Shown piece after piece: positions 34,443 to 43,768 of a stretch of DNA of 64,000 nt (its first letter is position 1; the number at the start of each line of letters is the position of its first letter). Source of the stretch: Ruegeria sediminis. GTDB lineage: Bacteria; Pseudomonadota; Alphaproteobacteria; Rhodobacterales; Rhodobacteraceae. The notes beneath the pieces were generated by a model that saw only the letters and a program-made list of their open reading frames with translations, did no database searches and was not told where the DNA came from. Position numbers and translations under genes: made by a program. The stretch lies in the NCBI RefSeq assembly GCF_005938215.1, contig NZ_VCPD01000001.1:682001-746000 (forward strand), in the 5' to 3' direction.

Positions 34443-35957
34443 ATGGTCGCCCGCGCCCACACCGTCGCGTTTCAGGGGGTCGAGGCCCGGCCGGTCGAAG
34501 TGCAATGCGCTGTCACGCCAGGCCTGCCCGCGTTTTCCATCGTAGGGCTTCCCGACAAGGCCGTGTCCGAGGCCCGCGACCGTGTCCGCAGCGCCCTGAA
34601 TTCCATGGCCATCGCGCTGCCGGCGAAGCGCATCACCATCAACCTGTCGCCCGCCGATCTGCCCAAAGAAGGCAGCCATTTCGACCTGCCGATCGCGATG
34701 GCCCTGCTGGCGGCGCTCGACATCATCCCGATGGACGCAGTCGAAGGGACCGTGGCCTTGGGCGAACTGTCGCTGGACGGTTCCTTGATGCCGGTGGTCG
34801 GCGCGCTGCCGGCGGCCATGACCGCCGCTGCCGAGAACCGCGCCCTGCTCTGCCCGCGCGCCTCCAGCGCCGAGGCGGCCTGGGTCGGCGCGGCACAGGT
34901 GCTAGGCGCCGATACGCTGGGGGCCGTTGTCCGCCATTTCTCCGGCCAGTCGCCCCTGCCCGAAGCGCAGCCCGGCGAGGTCGATCTGGCCCCCTGCCCC
35001 CGCGACCTGCGCGACGTCAAGGGACAGGAGCGGGCCAAGCGCGCGCTCGAGATCGCGGCGGCGGGACGGCACCACCTGATCATGATCGGCACCCCGGGTT
35101 CGGGCAAATCCATGCTGGCCGCGCGCATTCCCGGCATCCTGCCACCTCTCACCGCGGTCGAAGCGCTGGAAACCTCGATGATCCAGTCGCTCTGCGGCCT
35201 GCTGGACGAGGGCGGCATCAGCCGCTCCCGGCCCTTTCGCGAACCGCATCACACCGCGTCCATGGCCGCCATCGTCGGCGGCGGCAAGGGCGCGAAACCG
35301 GGAGAGATCTCGCTGGCTCACAACGGCGTGCTGTTCATGGACGAGTTCCCCGAGTTTCCACGCACCGTCCTCGAAACCCTGCGGCAACCGATCGAAACCG
35401 GCGAAGTGATGGTTGCGCGGGCCAATGCCCATGTTAAATACCCCTGCCGCTTCATGCTGGTGGCGGCGGCCAACCCCTGCAAATGCGGATACCTGACGGA
35501 CCCGGCGCGCGCCTGCGGGCGGGCGCCCAACTGTGGCGACGATTACCTGGGACGCATATCCGGGCCGCTGATGGACCGCTTCGATCTTCGCATCGAAGTA
35601 CCGCCGGTGGATTTCACGGATCTCGACTTGCCGCCGTCCGGCGAAAGCTCGGCCACCGTGGCCATGCGCGTCATGGCCGCACGCGACATTCAGGCCGAAC
35701 GCTTTCGTGGGCATCACGCGATCCGCCAGAACGCCGATGCCGAAGGCAAGACGCTTGAACAGGTCGCCACCCCGGACGCCGAGGGCAAGGAACTGCTGCT
35801 CAAGGCGGCGGACCGGTTCGGCCTGTCGGCACGCGCCTACCACCGGATCCTGCGGGTCGCGCGCACTATCGCCGATCTGGAAGGCGTGAAAGACGTGCGC
35901 CGCCCGCATGTGGCCGAGGCGCTGAGTTTTCGCGTCAGCGCCAGGGTCGCGGCCTAG
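34443..35957 (+). CDS. comM: YifB/ComM-family Mg-chelatase-like AAA ATPase
   Basis: A 504-residue protein in three parts: an N-terminal Lon-protease-like fold domain (ALNSMAIALPAKRITINLSP), the AAA+ domain with Walker A GTPGSGKSM (about residue 220), Walker B VLFMDEFPEF and the downstream sensor region, and a C-terminal Mg-chelatase extension with a CGYLTDPARAC-type zinc-like cluster. ComM is a hexameric helicase for branch migration during natural transformation. The gene stands alone; its stop overlaps the stop of gshB on the other strand in the palindrome CTAG. Confidence 0.93.
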   Translation: MVARAHTVAFQGVEARPVEVQCAVTPGLPAFSIVGLPDKAVSEARDRVRSALNSMAIALPAKRITINLSPADLPKEGSHFDLPIAMALLAALDIIPMDAVEGTVALGELSLDGSLMPVVGALPAAMTAAAENRALLCPRASSAEAAWVGAAQVLGADTLGAVVRHFSGQSPLPEAQPGEVDLAPCPRDLRDVKGQERAKRALEIAAAGRHHLIMIGTPGSGKSMLAARIPGILPPLTAVEALETSMIQSLCGLLDEGGISRSRPFREPHHTASMAAIVGGGKGAKPGEISLAHNGVLFMDEFPEFPRTVLETLRQPIETGEVMVARANAHVKYPCRFMLVAAANPCKCGYLTDPARACGRAPNCGDDYLGRISGPLMDRFDLRIEVPPVDFTDLDLPPSGESSATVAMRVMAARDIQAERFRGHHAIRQNADAEGKTLEQVATPDAEGKELLLKAADRFGLSARAYHRILRVARTIADLEGVKDVRRPHVAEALSFRVSARVAA

Positions 35958-36886
35958 AACTTGGCTTCGATGGCCTCCCAGACCTTTTCGGCGATGTTGA
36001 TACCGTCGAACCGTTCCAACTCCTGAATCCCCGTGGGAGACGTCACGTTGATCTCGGTCAGGTACTCCCCGATCACGTCGATCCCGACGAAGACCTGCCC
36101 CTTTTCCCTCAGCAGCGGGCCGATCTCGGCGCAGATTGCACGATCGCGGTCGGTCAGGCCGGTTTTCTCGGGCCTGCCGCCGACATGCATGTTCGACCGA
36201 GTCTCGCCCGGAGCAGGGACACGGTTGATCGCGCCGACGGGTTCTCCGTCGACCAGGATCACGCGCTTGTCGCCGCTGCTCACGTCCGGCAGGAATTTCT
36301 GCACGATCAGCGGTTCGCGCGAAAAGCCGGTAAACAGTTCGTAGAGGGCCGACAGATTCCGGTCGTTGGCATCGAGCCGGAACACGCCCGCGCCGCCGTT
36401 GCCGTAGAGCGGCTTGAGAATGATGTCGCCATGCCGCGCCTTGAATGCCCGGATCGCCTCGAGATCGCGGGCGATGGTGGTGGGCGGCGTCAGGTGCGGG
36501 AAGTTCAGGACCAGCAGCTTTTCCGGGTAATTCCGTACCCAGAACGGATCGTTCACCACCAGCGTCTGCCCCTTGAGCCGGTCCAGAAGATAGGTCGAGG
36601 TAAGGTAGTGCATGTCGAAAGGCGGATCCTGGCGCAGCCAGACCACGTCGAATTCGGCCAGGTCCACTTCGCGCACTGGGCCCAGGATCGCCGGCTCGCC
36701 CGGGACGCGCTGCACCGTCATGTCATGGCCGCGCGCCGTGATCCGCCCTTCCTGGTAGGCGAGGTGGTCGGGTCCGTAGAAGAACAGATCGTGACCGCGC
36801 GCCTGCGCCTCTTCGGCCAGGCGGAAGGAACTGTCCGCATTGATGTCCACGGCCCCGATCGGGTCCATCTGAAAGGCGATCTTCAT
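35954..36886 (-). CDS. gshB: glutathione synthetase
   Basis: A 310-residue ATP-grasp enzyme that adds glycine to gamma-glutamylcysteine. Marks: KIAFQMDPIGAVDINADSSF at the start, DPFWVRNYPEKL, ILKPLYGNGGAGVF (ATP-grasp loop), VILVDGEPVGAINRVP, and DVIGEYLTEINVTSPTG with the metal ligands Glu and Asn. Length is normal. Convergent with comM; 61 bases separate it from yraN upstream. Confidence 0.97.
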   Translation of the reverse strand: MKIAFQMDPIGAVDINADSSFRLAEEAQARGHDLFFYGPDHLAYQEGRITARGHDMTVQRVPGEPAILGPVREVDLAEFDVVWLRQDPPFDMHYLTSTYLLDRLKGQTLVVNDPFWVRNYPEKLLVLNFPHLTPPTTIARDLEAIRAFKARHGDIILKPLYGNGGAGVFRLDANDRNLSALYELFTGFSREPLIVQKFLPDVSSGDKRVILVDGEPVGAINRVPAPGETRSNMHVGGRPEKTGLTDRDRAICAEIGPLLREKGQVFVGIDVIGEYLTEINVTSPTGIQELERFDGINIAEKVWEAIEAKF

Positions 36887-36947
36887 GGTGCATCCCTCAT
36901 TGCCACGACCGATACATGGCGCAGCACGGCAAAGGGATCAATGGCGA

Positions 36948-37319
36948 TCAGGGCAGGCCAAAGGCGTTTTCGATGATCCGAATTTCTCCGGTACCGTCCA
37001 CCAGTGCCACGTCGAACCGGGCATTCGTTAGCTGCCCATCCGGTTCGCCAGCAAGGAATTCTTCGGCGGAAAGGCAGATGCGCTGCATCTGGCGAAGCGT
37101 CAGCCGCAGCGCCGCGCGGTCGAAACTGGAGCTTTTCTTGACCTCGACAAAGACCACCCCGCCTTCGTGGCGCGTTATCAGATCGATCTCGCCGCCCGCA
37201 CCGCGCCACCGCCGATGCGCGACCATGAACCCGCGTCGCTCGTAGTCTGCCGCGACTCGAAGCTCGGCCGACATACCCGCATGGTACGCCACCGTCCCAC
37301 GGGCAGACCGGTTCGCCAT
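36948..37319 (-). CDS. YraN-family (UPF0102) nuclease-fold protein
   Basis: A 123-residue protein with the restriction-endonuclease-like core of YraN: AADYERRGFMVAHRRWRGAG, then EIDLITRHEGGVVFVEVKKS (the D...E-x-K catalytic pattern) and the C-terminal RFDVALV strand. Activity on DNA is predicted for the family but the role is not established. It follows rsmI with one base between, a pairing conserved in many proteobacteria. Confidence 0.88.
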   Translation of the reverse strand: MANRSARGTVAYHAGMSAELRVAADYERRGFMVAHRRWRGAGGEIDLITRHEGGVVFVEVKKSSSFDRAALRLTLRQMQRICLSAEEFLAGEPDGQLTNARFDVALVDGTGEIRIIENAFGLP

Positions 37320-37320
37320 G

Positions 37321-38187
37321 TCACCCCTTTCCGCCCTTTGCCAGTTTCAGGGCCTGTTGATAGATCGGGCGGCGCGGCAGTTTGTACATTTCCGAAACCA
37401 GATCCGCCGCGTCCCGTACCGAATGCGTTTCCAGCGCCGTCCTCAATGCCGATTCTACGTCGGACTCGTTAACGGATTGCGAATGCGATCTGTCCACCAG
37501 CAGGACGATTTCGCCTTTGACCGACGCCCCCTGGTAGTCCGCCGCCAGTTCCCGCAGCGATCCCCGCCGGATCTCTTCGAACTTCTTGGTCAGTTCGCGG
37601 CACAGCGCCGCCTGCCGGTCTTCTCCCAGCATCTCCGCCATGTCGGACAGACTCGCAGCAACGCGCTTGGGCGATTCGTAGAATACCAGCGTGCCGGGCA
37701 CGTCGCGCAACGCCTCGAGGCGCGATTTCCGTGCCCCGGAGGAATTGGGGAGGAAGCCCGCAAAGAAAAAGGCATCCGTCGGCAGGCCGGCCAAGGTCAG
37801 GGCGGTCAGAACCGCCGAAGGGCCTGGGGCGCAGGTCACCATATGACCTGCCCCGGCCGCCACACGGCCAAGATCATACCCGGGGTCTGCGATCAGCGGC
37901 ATCCCGGCCTCCGAGGCATAGGCCACCGACAGCCCCGCCGACAGGGATTCGATGATTCTCGCCCGGGCGCCGGCACCGCTGTGGTCATGATAGGCCAGTA
38001 TCCGCCGCCCTTCGAGGGGTACGCCGTGGATCTCCATCAACCGGCGCAAACTGCGCGTGTCCTCGGCTGCGATCACGTCGGCCGAGGCCAGAACGTCCAG
38101 CGCCCTGAGCGTGATGTCGCGCGCCGTTCCGATCGGAGTGGCGACGAAATACAGACCGGGCGCCAAACTGGTCTTTTGGAAATTCAA
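37321..38187 (-). CDS. rsmI: 16S rRNA (cytidine-1402-2'-O)-methyltransferase
   Basis: A 288-residue SAM-dependent methyltransferase of the tetrapyrrole-methylase fold. Visible motifs are LYFVATPIGTARDITLRAL, DTRSLRRLM, the SAM loop SEAGMPLIADPGYDLGRVA, and PGPSAVLTALTLAGLP. It methylates C1402 in the ribosomal P site. Divergent from the lpoA-like gene, with the typical yraN-rsmI / lpoA order. Confidence 0.95.
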   Translation of the reverse strand: MNFQKTSLAPGLYFVATPIGTARDITLRALDVLASADVIAAEDTRSLRRLMEIHGVPLEGRRILAYHDHSGAGARARIIESLSAGLSVAYASEAGMPLIADPGYDLGRVAAGAGHMVTCAPGPSAVLTALTLAGLPTDAFFFAGFLPNSSGARKSRLEALRDVPGTLVFYESPKRVAASLSDMAEMLGEDRQAALCRELTKKFEEIRRGSLRELAADYQGASVKGEIVLLVDRSHSQSVNESDVESALRTALETHSVRDAADLVSEMYKLPRRPIYQQALKLAKGGKG

Positions 38188-38275
38188 TGCTGGACCCCCT
38201 CTGCGTGACGTTTATTATCGCGGCTCAACGACGCGCGGCGTCTTCGGACCGCCGGATCAGGGAGTTTTGATTTAG

Positions 38276-39451
38276 ATGTTTGCCGTTTTCAAGCCCGCCC
38301 GCAAGCTGGCCCTCTCCACCTTCGCACTGGCGACAGCCGCGTTTCTGAGCGCCTGCGAACCGGGAGCGGTCAACACCGGCGGGCCGTCGATCAACACGTC
38401 CGCGCCCGTTCCCGTGGCACTGCTGGTTCCGCGCGGGTCGGCGCAGTCCGGCGACGCCGTCCTAGCCCAAAGCCTGGAAAATTCGGCCCGGCTGGCGATT
38501 GCGGATCTGCAGAACGTCCAGATCGACCTGCGGGTCTATGATACGGCAGGCGACGCCAACACCGCGGCAGCGGTTGCCCAACAGGCCGTCGCCGATGGCG
38601 CAAAGATCATTCTGGGGCCGGTCTACGCGCAAGCCGCAAACGCCGCGGGCCTCGCCGTGCTGAACCAGAACATCAACGTCCTGTCCTTCTCGAACAACAC
38701 CAACATCGCGGGCGGAAACGTCTTCGTGCTTGGGCCGACCTTCGACAACACCGCAAACCGGCTTGTCAGCTATGCCGCGCGGCAGGGCAAGCGGAACATG
38801 GTCGTCGTGCACAGCAATGACGACGCCGGGATGCTGGGGCGAGCGGCGATCGAGCAGGCCATAGGCAGCACCAGCGTCAGAAACGCCGGCAGCGTCGCCT
38901 ACGAACGGTCGCAGCAGGGCGTCATCGCCTCGGTCCCGACGATCAAGGCCACGGTCGATGCTTCGGGCGCGGATTCCATCTTTCTGACCGCGACCACTGC
39001 CGGGGCGCTGCCGCTCTACAGCCAGTTGCTGCCCGAGGCGGGCGTGTCCTCGGCCACAACGCAGTTCATCGGCCTGACCCGGTGGGACATCCCGCCGCAG
39101 ACGCTGGAACTGCCGGGCGTACAGGGCGGCTGGTTCGCCCTGCCCGACCCGGTCAAGGCGCAGACGTTCCGGTCGCGTTATCAGGCCACCTATGGCGGTT
39201 CTCCGCATCCCATCGGCGGTCTCGCCTATGACGGGATTGCGGCCATCGGCGCGTTGGTCGGAGCAGGCAAGTCCGATGCCCTGACCGGCGCCGCGCTGAC
39301 GCAAAGAGCCGGGTTCCAGGGCGTCGGTGGCATCTTCCGTCTGCTGCCGAACGGGACTAATGAAAGGGGGTTGGCCGTTGCCACGATCCAGAACAAACAG
39401 GTGGTTGTGATTGACCCTGCCCCACAAAGCTTCACCGGCGCCGGTTTCTGA
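38276..39451 (+). CDS. LpoA-like outer-membrane lipoprotein, penicillin-binding protein activator
   Basis: A 391-residue lipoprotein: signal peptide with lipobox LSAC (C27) followed by a periplasmic-binding-protein fold (VALLVPRGSAQSGDAVLAQSL, ILGPVYAQAANAAG) as in the C-terminal domain of LpoA. It lacks the N-terminal TPR domain of enterobacterial LpoA, normal for this group. The role would be to stimulate PBP1-type transpeptidases, but an amino-acid-binding role cannot be excluded. The 3' end overlaps the presumed glnD start by 41 bases. Confidence 0.82.
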   Translation: MFAVFKPARKLALSTFALATAAFLSACEPGAVNTGGPSINTSAPVPVALLVPRGSAQSGDAVLAQSLENSARLAIADLQNVQIDLRVYDTAGDANTAAAVAQQAVADGAKIILGPVYAQAANAAGLAVLNQNINVLSFSNNTNIAGGNVFVLGPTFDNTANRLVSYAARQGKRNMVVVHSNDDAGMLGRAAIEQAIGSTSVRNAGSVAYERSQQGVIASVPTIKATVDASGADSIFLTATTAGALPLYSQLLPEAGVSSATTQFIGLTRWDIPPQTLELPGVQGGWFALPDPVKAQTFRSRYQATYGGSPHPIGGLAYDGIAAIGALVGAGKSDALTGAALTQRAGFQGVGGIFRLLPNGTNERGLAVATIQNKQVVVIDPAPQSFTGAGF

Positions 39452-42230
39452 TCTGTCGGCAAGCGTTCCGCTGCCGGACGGCGAACTGATCTGTCCTCCG
39501 GAAACGATCTTTGATCCCGCCGAAGTCCATACAAGGATTGCGGCGGCCGCCGCAGCCAACGACGACAACATGGCATTGCGCGCCGAAGTGGTCCGAATCC
39601 TGCGGGATGCCCAGAAGACCGGACGCGCAGCCATCGCTGAAGCCTTCGTTGCAAAGCCGTTCGCGGCCCGTCCCCTCACGCGGGCCTATACCTATCTGAC
39701 CGACGGGCTGGTTCGGACGGCGCTTCACGTCGCGAGCGAGATCCTGCACCCGCGGCCCAATCCGACCCAGGGCGAACGGATCGCGGTTCTGGCCGTCGGC
39801 GGCTATGGCCGCGGCGAGATGGCGCCGTTTTCGGATGTCGATCTGCTGTTTCTTACACCCTACAAGATCACCGCCTGGGCCGAGAGCGTCATCGAGTCGA
39901 TGCTTTACATCCTGTGGGATCTGCGCCTGAAGGTCGGGCATTCCTCGCGCACCATCAAGGATTGCCTGCGGCTGGGCGCCGACGATTTCACCATCCGGAC
40001 CGCGATGCTGGAACAGCGTTTCCTGGCCGGTCACCGACCGCTGGCCGACGACCTGAATACGCGCTTGCGAAACGACCTGTTCAAGGGAACGGGCCGGGAG
40101 TTCATCGAGGCCAAGCTGCAGGAGCGCGACGAACGCCACGAGAAGCAGGGCCAGCGCTACATGGTCGAGCCCAACGTCAAGGAGGGCAAGGGCGGCCTGC
40201 GCGATTTGCAGTCGCTCTACTGGATCGCGAAATACATCTACGGGGTTCGCGACGTCGCCGAACTCGTGCCGCTGGGCCTGTTCACGCGCGAGGAATTCGA
40301 CAGGTTCGTCCAGGCCGAGGATTTCCTGTGGGCGGTGCGCTCGCATCTGCATCTGTCGACAGGCCGCGCGACCGAGCAGCTGACCTTCGACCAGCAGGTC
40401 GAGGTTGCCGATCGCATGGGCTACGAGGATCGCGCGGGACGCCGCGGGGTCGAGATCTTCATGCAGAAATACTTCCGCGAGGCCACGCGCGTGGGCGAGC
40501 TGACGCGGATCTTTCTGACCAAGCTCGAGGCCGCGCATGTCAAGAACGCGCCGCTGCTCGAACGTATCTTCACCCGGCGCAGAAAGGTCAAGCCCGGCTA
40601 CAAGGTCGTGCATGGCCGCCTGGCGGTGGCCGATCCCAAGAAATTCCTCGCCGACAAGATGAACCTTCTGCGGCTCTTCGAAGAGGGGCTGCGGACCGGG
40701 ATGCTGATCCATCCCGACGCGATGCTGCTGGTGACGGCGAACCTGCACCTGATCGACGAAGACATGCGCAACGACAAGGAGGCGCAGCGCATCTTTCTCG
40801 ACCTTCTGCTCAAGCACGGCAACCCGGAACGCGCCCTGCGGCGCATGAACGAACTGGGCGTGCTGTCGGCCTTCCTTCCGGAATTCGAGCCGATCGTCGC
40901 GATGATGCAGTTCAACATGTATCACAGCTACACGGTGGACGAGCACACCATCCAGTGCATCGTGAACCTGGCGCAGATCGAAAAGGGCGAACTGATCGAG
41001 GAACTGCCGCTGGCGTCCTCGATCCTCAAAGGCGGCGTCAACCGCAAGGTTCTGTACGTGGCGCTGCTGCTGCATGACATCGCCAAGGGGCGGCCCGAGG
41101 ATCATTCGATCCTCGGCGCCAAGATCGCCCGCAAGGTGGCGCCGCGCCTTGGCCTGAACAAGACCGAGTCGGAAACGGTCGAATGGCTTGTCCGCTATCA
41201 CCTGCTGATGTCCGACATGGCGCAGAAGCGGGACATTTCCGATCTGCGCACCGTGAGGGATTTCGCCAAGGCGGTGCAGACCGTCAAGCGGCTGGATCTG
41301 CTGACGGTTCTGACCGTGTGCGACATCCGCGGCGTCGGGCCCAACACCTGGAACAACTGGAAGGCCACGCTGCTGCGCGCGCTGCACGCCGAAACGAAAC
41401 GGGCGCTCGAAACAGGGATGGAGGCGCTCAATCGCGAGGGCCGCGGCAATGAGGCAAAGAAGGCGCTGCGCGAGGCGTTGGAGGATTGGTCCAAAGCGGA
41501 TCTCAAGACAGAGACCGCGCGCCATTACGATCCGTACTGGCAGGGCCTGAACCTTGCGACGCATATCGAATTTGCCGGCATGTTGCGCGACCTCGAGGCA
41601 AGCGGCGACCCCGGCGCGATGGAAATCCGGCTGGATCCCGACGATGACCGCGACGCCACCCGCGCCTGTTTCGCCATGGCCGATCACCCCGGCATCTTCG
41701 CGCGCATCGCCGGCGCGCTGGCGCTGGTCGGTGCGAACGTGGTGGATGCGCGAAGCTATACGACCAAGGATGGCTACGTCACCGACGCCTTCTGGATCCA
41801 GGACTCCGAAGGGCATCCGTTCGAAGCCGCCCGCCTGCCCCGCCTGACGCAGATGATCCACAAGACGCTCAAGGGCGAAGTGGTGGCGCGCGACGCCCTG
41901 AAATCTCGCGACAAGATCAAGAAGCGCGAAAAGGCCTTCAAGGTGCCGACGCACATCACCTTCGACAACGACGGTTCGGAAATCTACACGATCATCGAGG
42001 TGGATACCCGCGACCGGCCGGGCTTGCTCTATGACCTGACGCGGACACTGGCGGCTGCGAATGTCTATATCGCCAACGCCGTCATCGCGACCTATGGCGA
42101 ACAGGTGGTGGACACGTTCTACGTCAAGGACATGTTCGGACTGAAATACTATTCGAAGGCCAAGCAGCGCGGTCTCGAGGCCAAGTTGCGCGCGGCCATC
42201 ACCGAAGGCGCGGAGCGCGCTGCCTCATGA
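39411..42230 (+). CDS. glnD: [protein-PII] uridylyltransferase/uridylyl-removing enzyme
   Basis: The nitrogen sensor that uridylylates PII proteins when glutamine is low. The 939-residue product has the nucleotidyltransferase motif GGYGRGEMAPFSDVDLLF near residue 125, a helical linker, an HD domain (LLLHDIAKGRPEDHS) that removes UMP, and two C-terminal ACT domains (DHPGIFARIAGAL; DRPGLLYDLTRTL) that bind glutamine. The start is taken as the TTG at 39411, with CAGGTGG before it, because no ATG occurs in the first 50 codons; this places it inside the end of the lipoprotein gene. ATGA overlap with murJ. Confidence 0.95.
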   Translation: MTLPHKASPAPVSDLSASVPLPDGELICPPETIFDPAEVHTRIAAAAAANDDNMALRAEVVRILRDAQKTGRAAIAEAFVAKPFAARPLTRAYTYLTDGLVRTALHVASEILHPRPNPTQGERIAVLAVGGYGRGEMAPFSDVDLLFLTPYKITAWAESVIESMLYILWDLRLKVGHSSRTIKDCLRLGADDFTIRTAMLEQRFLAGHRPLADDLNTRLRNDLFKGTGREFIEAKLQERDERHEKQGQRYMVEPNVKEGKGGLRDLQSLYWIAKYIYGVRDVAELVPLGLFTREEFDRFVQAEDFLWAVRSHLHLSTGRATEQLTFDQQVEVADRMGYEDRAGRRGVEIFMQKYFREATRVGELTRIFLTKLEAAHVKNAPLLERIFTRRRKVKPGYKVVHGRLAVADPKKFLADKMNLLRLFEEGLRTGMLIHPDAMLLVTANLHLIDEDMRNDKEAQRIFLDLLLKHGNPERALRRMNELGVLSAFLPEFEPIVAMMQFNMYHSYTVDEHTIQCIVNLAQIEKGELIEELPLASSILKGGVNRKVLYVALLLHDIAKGRPEDHSILGAKIARKVAPRLGLNKTESETVEWLVRYHLLMSDMAQKRDISDLRTVRDFAKAVQTVKRLDLLTVLTVCDIRGVGPNTWNNWKATLLRALHAETKRALETGMEALNREGRGNEAKKALREALEDWSKADLKTETARHYDPYWQGLNLATHIEFAGMLRDLEASGDPGAMEIRLDPDDDRDATRACFAMADHPGIFARIAGALALVGANVVDARSYTTKDGYVTDAFWIQDSEGHPFEAARLPRLTQMIHKTLKGEVVARDALKSRDKIKKREKAFKVPTHITFDNDGSEIYTIIEVDTRDRPGLLYDLTRTLAAANVYIANAVIATYGEQVVDTFYVKDMFGLKYYSKAKQRGLEAKLRAAITEGAERAAS

Positions 42231-43768
42231 AGCCGATCAGGTTGCTTTCGGGCATGTTCACGGTCGGTTTCTGGACCTTGGCCAGCCGAATCCTGGGCTT
42301 TGTCCGCGAGATCCTGCTGACCGCCTTCATCGGGCCGGGCCCGGTGATGGACGCTTTCGTCGCCGCCTTCCGCCTGCCCAACATGTTCCGCCGTTTCTTC
42401 GCCGAGGGCGCTTTCAACGCCGCTTTCGTGCCGATGTTCTCGAAACGCCTTGAAGGCGGGGACAACGCCGAAGCCTTCGCCCAGGGCGCGTTCAACCTGC
42501 TCGCCGCCGCGGTGCTGGCGCTCGTCGGGGTTGCGATGATCTTCATGCCGGCGCTGGTCTGGATCACCGCCGAAGGGTTCTACGGAGACGAAAGGTTCGA
42601 TTTGGCCGTGGGCTACGGCTATGTGGTGTTTCCCTACATCCTGTTCATGTCCCTGGCAGCGTTGTTCTCGGGCGTCCTGAACGCGACCGGCCGGTTCGCC
42701 GCCGCGGCGGCGGCACCCGTATTGCTGAACATTTTCGCCTGCTCCGCCATGATCGCGGGGGCCGTGTCGGGCGGTGCCGTCATCGACTGGCTGATCTGGG
42801 TGATCCCGGTCGCAGGCGTGGCGCAACTGGCGCTGGTCTGGGGCGCCACCGAGCGGGCGGGCATCCGCATCCGCCCCGGCCTGCCGCGGTTGACCCCCGA
42901 GATGCGCCACATGTTCCGCATCGCCATCCCGGCCGCGCTGGCCATGGGTGTGACGCAGGTGAACCTGGTCGTTGGGCAGCTGGTGGCGTCGAAGACCGAG
43001 AAAGCGGTCAGTTGGCTTTTTGCGGCCGACAGGCTGTATCAGTTGCCCTTGGGGGTTGTCGGCATCGCCGTCGGCATCGTCCTGCTGCCCGACCTGTCCC
43101 GCCGTCTGCGCGCGGGCGACGACGACGGCGCCCGCAACGCGCTGTCCCGCGCCGGGGAGTTTTCGCTGCTGCTGACCATCCCATCCACCGTCGCCTTCCT
43201 GGTGATGCCGCTGCCGCTGGTTTCGGTGCTGTTCGAACGCGGTCATTTCGGGGCTGACGACACCGCGGCGACGGCATTGGCCGTGGCGATTTACGGGGTG
43301 GGGTTGCCATCTTTCATGCTGCAGAAACTGCTGCAGCCGCTCTATTTCGCGCGCGAGAACACGAAGTCGCCGTTCCGCTTCGCGCTTGTCGCGATGGTGG
43401 TCAATGCCGGGCTGGCCTTTGGCCTCTATCCGCTGGTTGGCTGGCTCGCGCCGGCCATAGCCGCCTCGGCGGCGGGATGGGTGATGGTCGCGCTCCTGGC
43501 CATTGGAGCGCGCCGGATGGGGGATGTGGCCCGGTTCGACGCGCGGTTCCACGCCCGCGCCTGGCGCATCGTGGCGGCGTCGGTGGTCATGGGGGTGGCG
43601 CTCTATGCCGTCGTGCAGGTATTCGGGTGGCTGTTCGCGGTACCCACCTGGCGCTACCTGGCGCTGCTGGGCTTGGTCGTCTTGGCCGCGGTCGTCTATT
43701 TCGCGGCAGGACAGGTCATGGGCGCCTTCCGCATGTCCGAATTCAAACGGGCGCTGCGCCGGTCATGA
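42227..43768 (+). CDS. murJ: lipid II flippase MurJ
   Basis: A 513-residue polytopic protein of the MATE-like MurJ family, about 14 helices. Marks: SRILGFVREILLTAFIGPG, FRLPNMFRRFFAEGAFNAAF (central-cavity Arg), and FYARENTKSP-like LYFARENTKSPFR in helix 10-11. It flips the peptidoglycan precursor lipid II. Overlaps glnD and the Crp/Fnr gene by 4 bases each, so wall synthesis, nitrogen sensing and this regulator share one transcript. Confidence 0.96.
   Translation: MKPIRLLSGMFTVGFWTLASRILGFVREILLTAFIGPGPVMDAFVAAFRLPNMFRRFFAEGAFNAAFVPMFSKRLEGGDNAEAFAQGAFNLLAAAVLALVGVAMIFMPALVWITAEGFYGDERFDLAVGYGYVVFPYILFMSLAALFSGVLNATGRFAAAAAAPVLLNIFACSAMIAGAVSGGAVIDWLIWVIPVAGVAQLALVWGATERAGIRIRPGLPRLTPEMRHMFRIAIPAALAMGVTQVNLVVGQLVASKTEKAVSWLFAADRLYQLPLGVVGIAVGIVLLPDLSRRLRAGDDDGARNALSRAGEFSLLLTIPSTVAFLVMPLPLVSVLFERGHFGADDTAATALAVAIYGVGLPSFMLQKLLQPLYFARENTKSPFRFALVAMVVNAGLAFGLYPLVGWLAPAIAASAAGWVMVALLAIGARRMGDVARFDARFHARAWRIVAASVVMGVALYAVVQVFGWLFAVPTWRYLALLGLVVLAAVVYFAAGQVMGAFRMSEFKRALRRS

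Noticed and set aside
39432..41954. 840-codon minus frame opposite glnD
   Set aside because: Shadow of glnD, whose domains are all intact on the other strand.
42149..43552. 467-codon minus frame opposite murJ
   Set aside because: Shadow of murJ; composition is dominated by Gln, Arg and His with no hydrophobic core.
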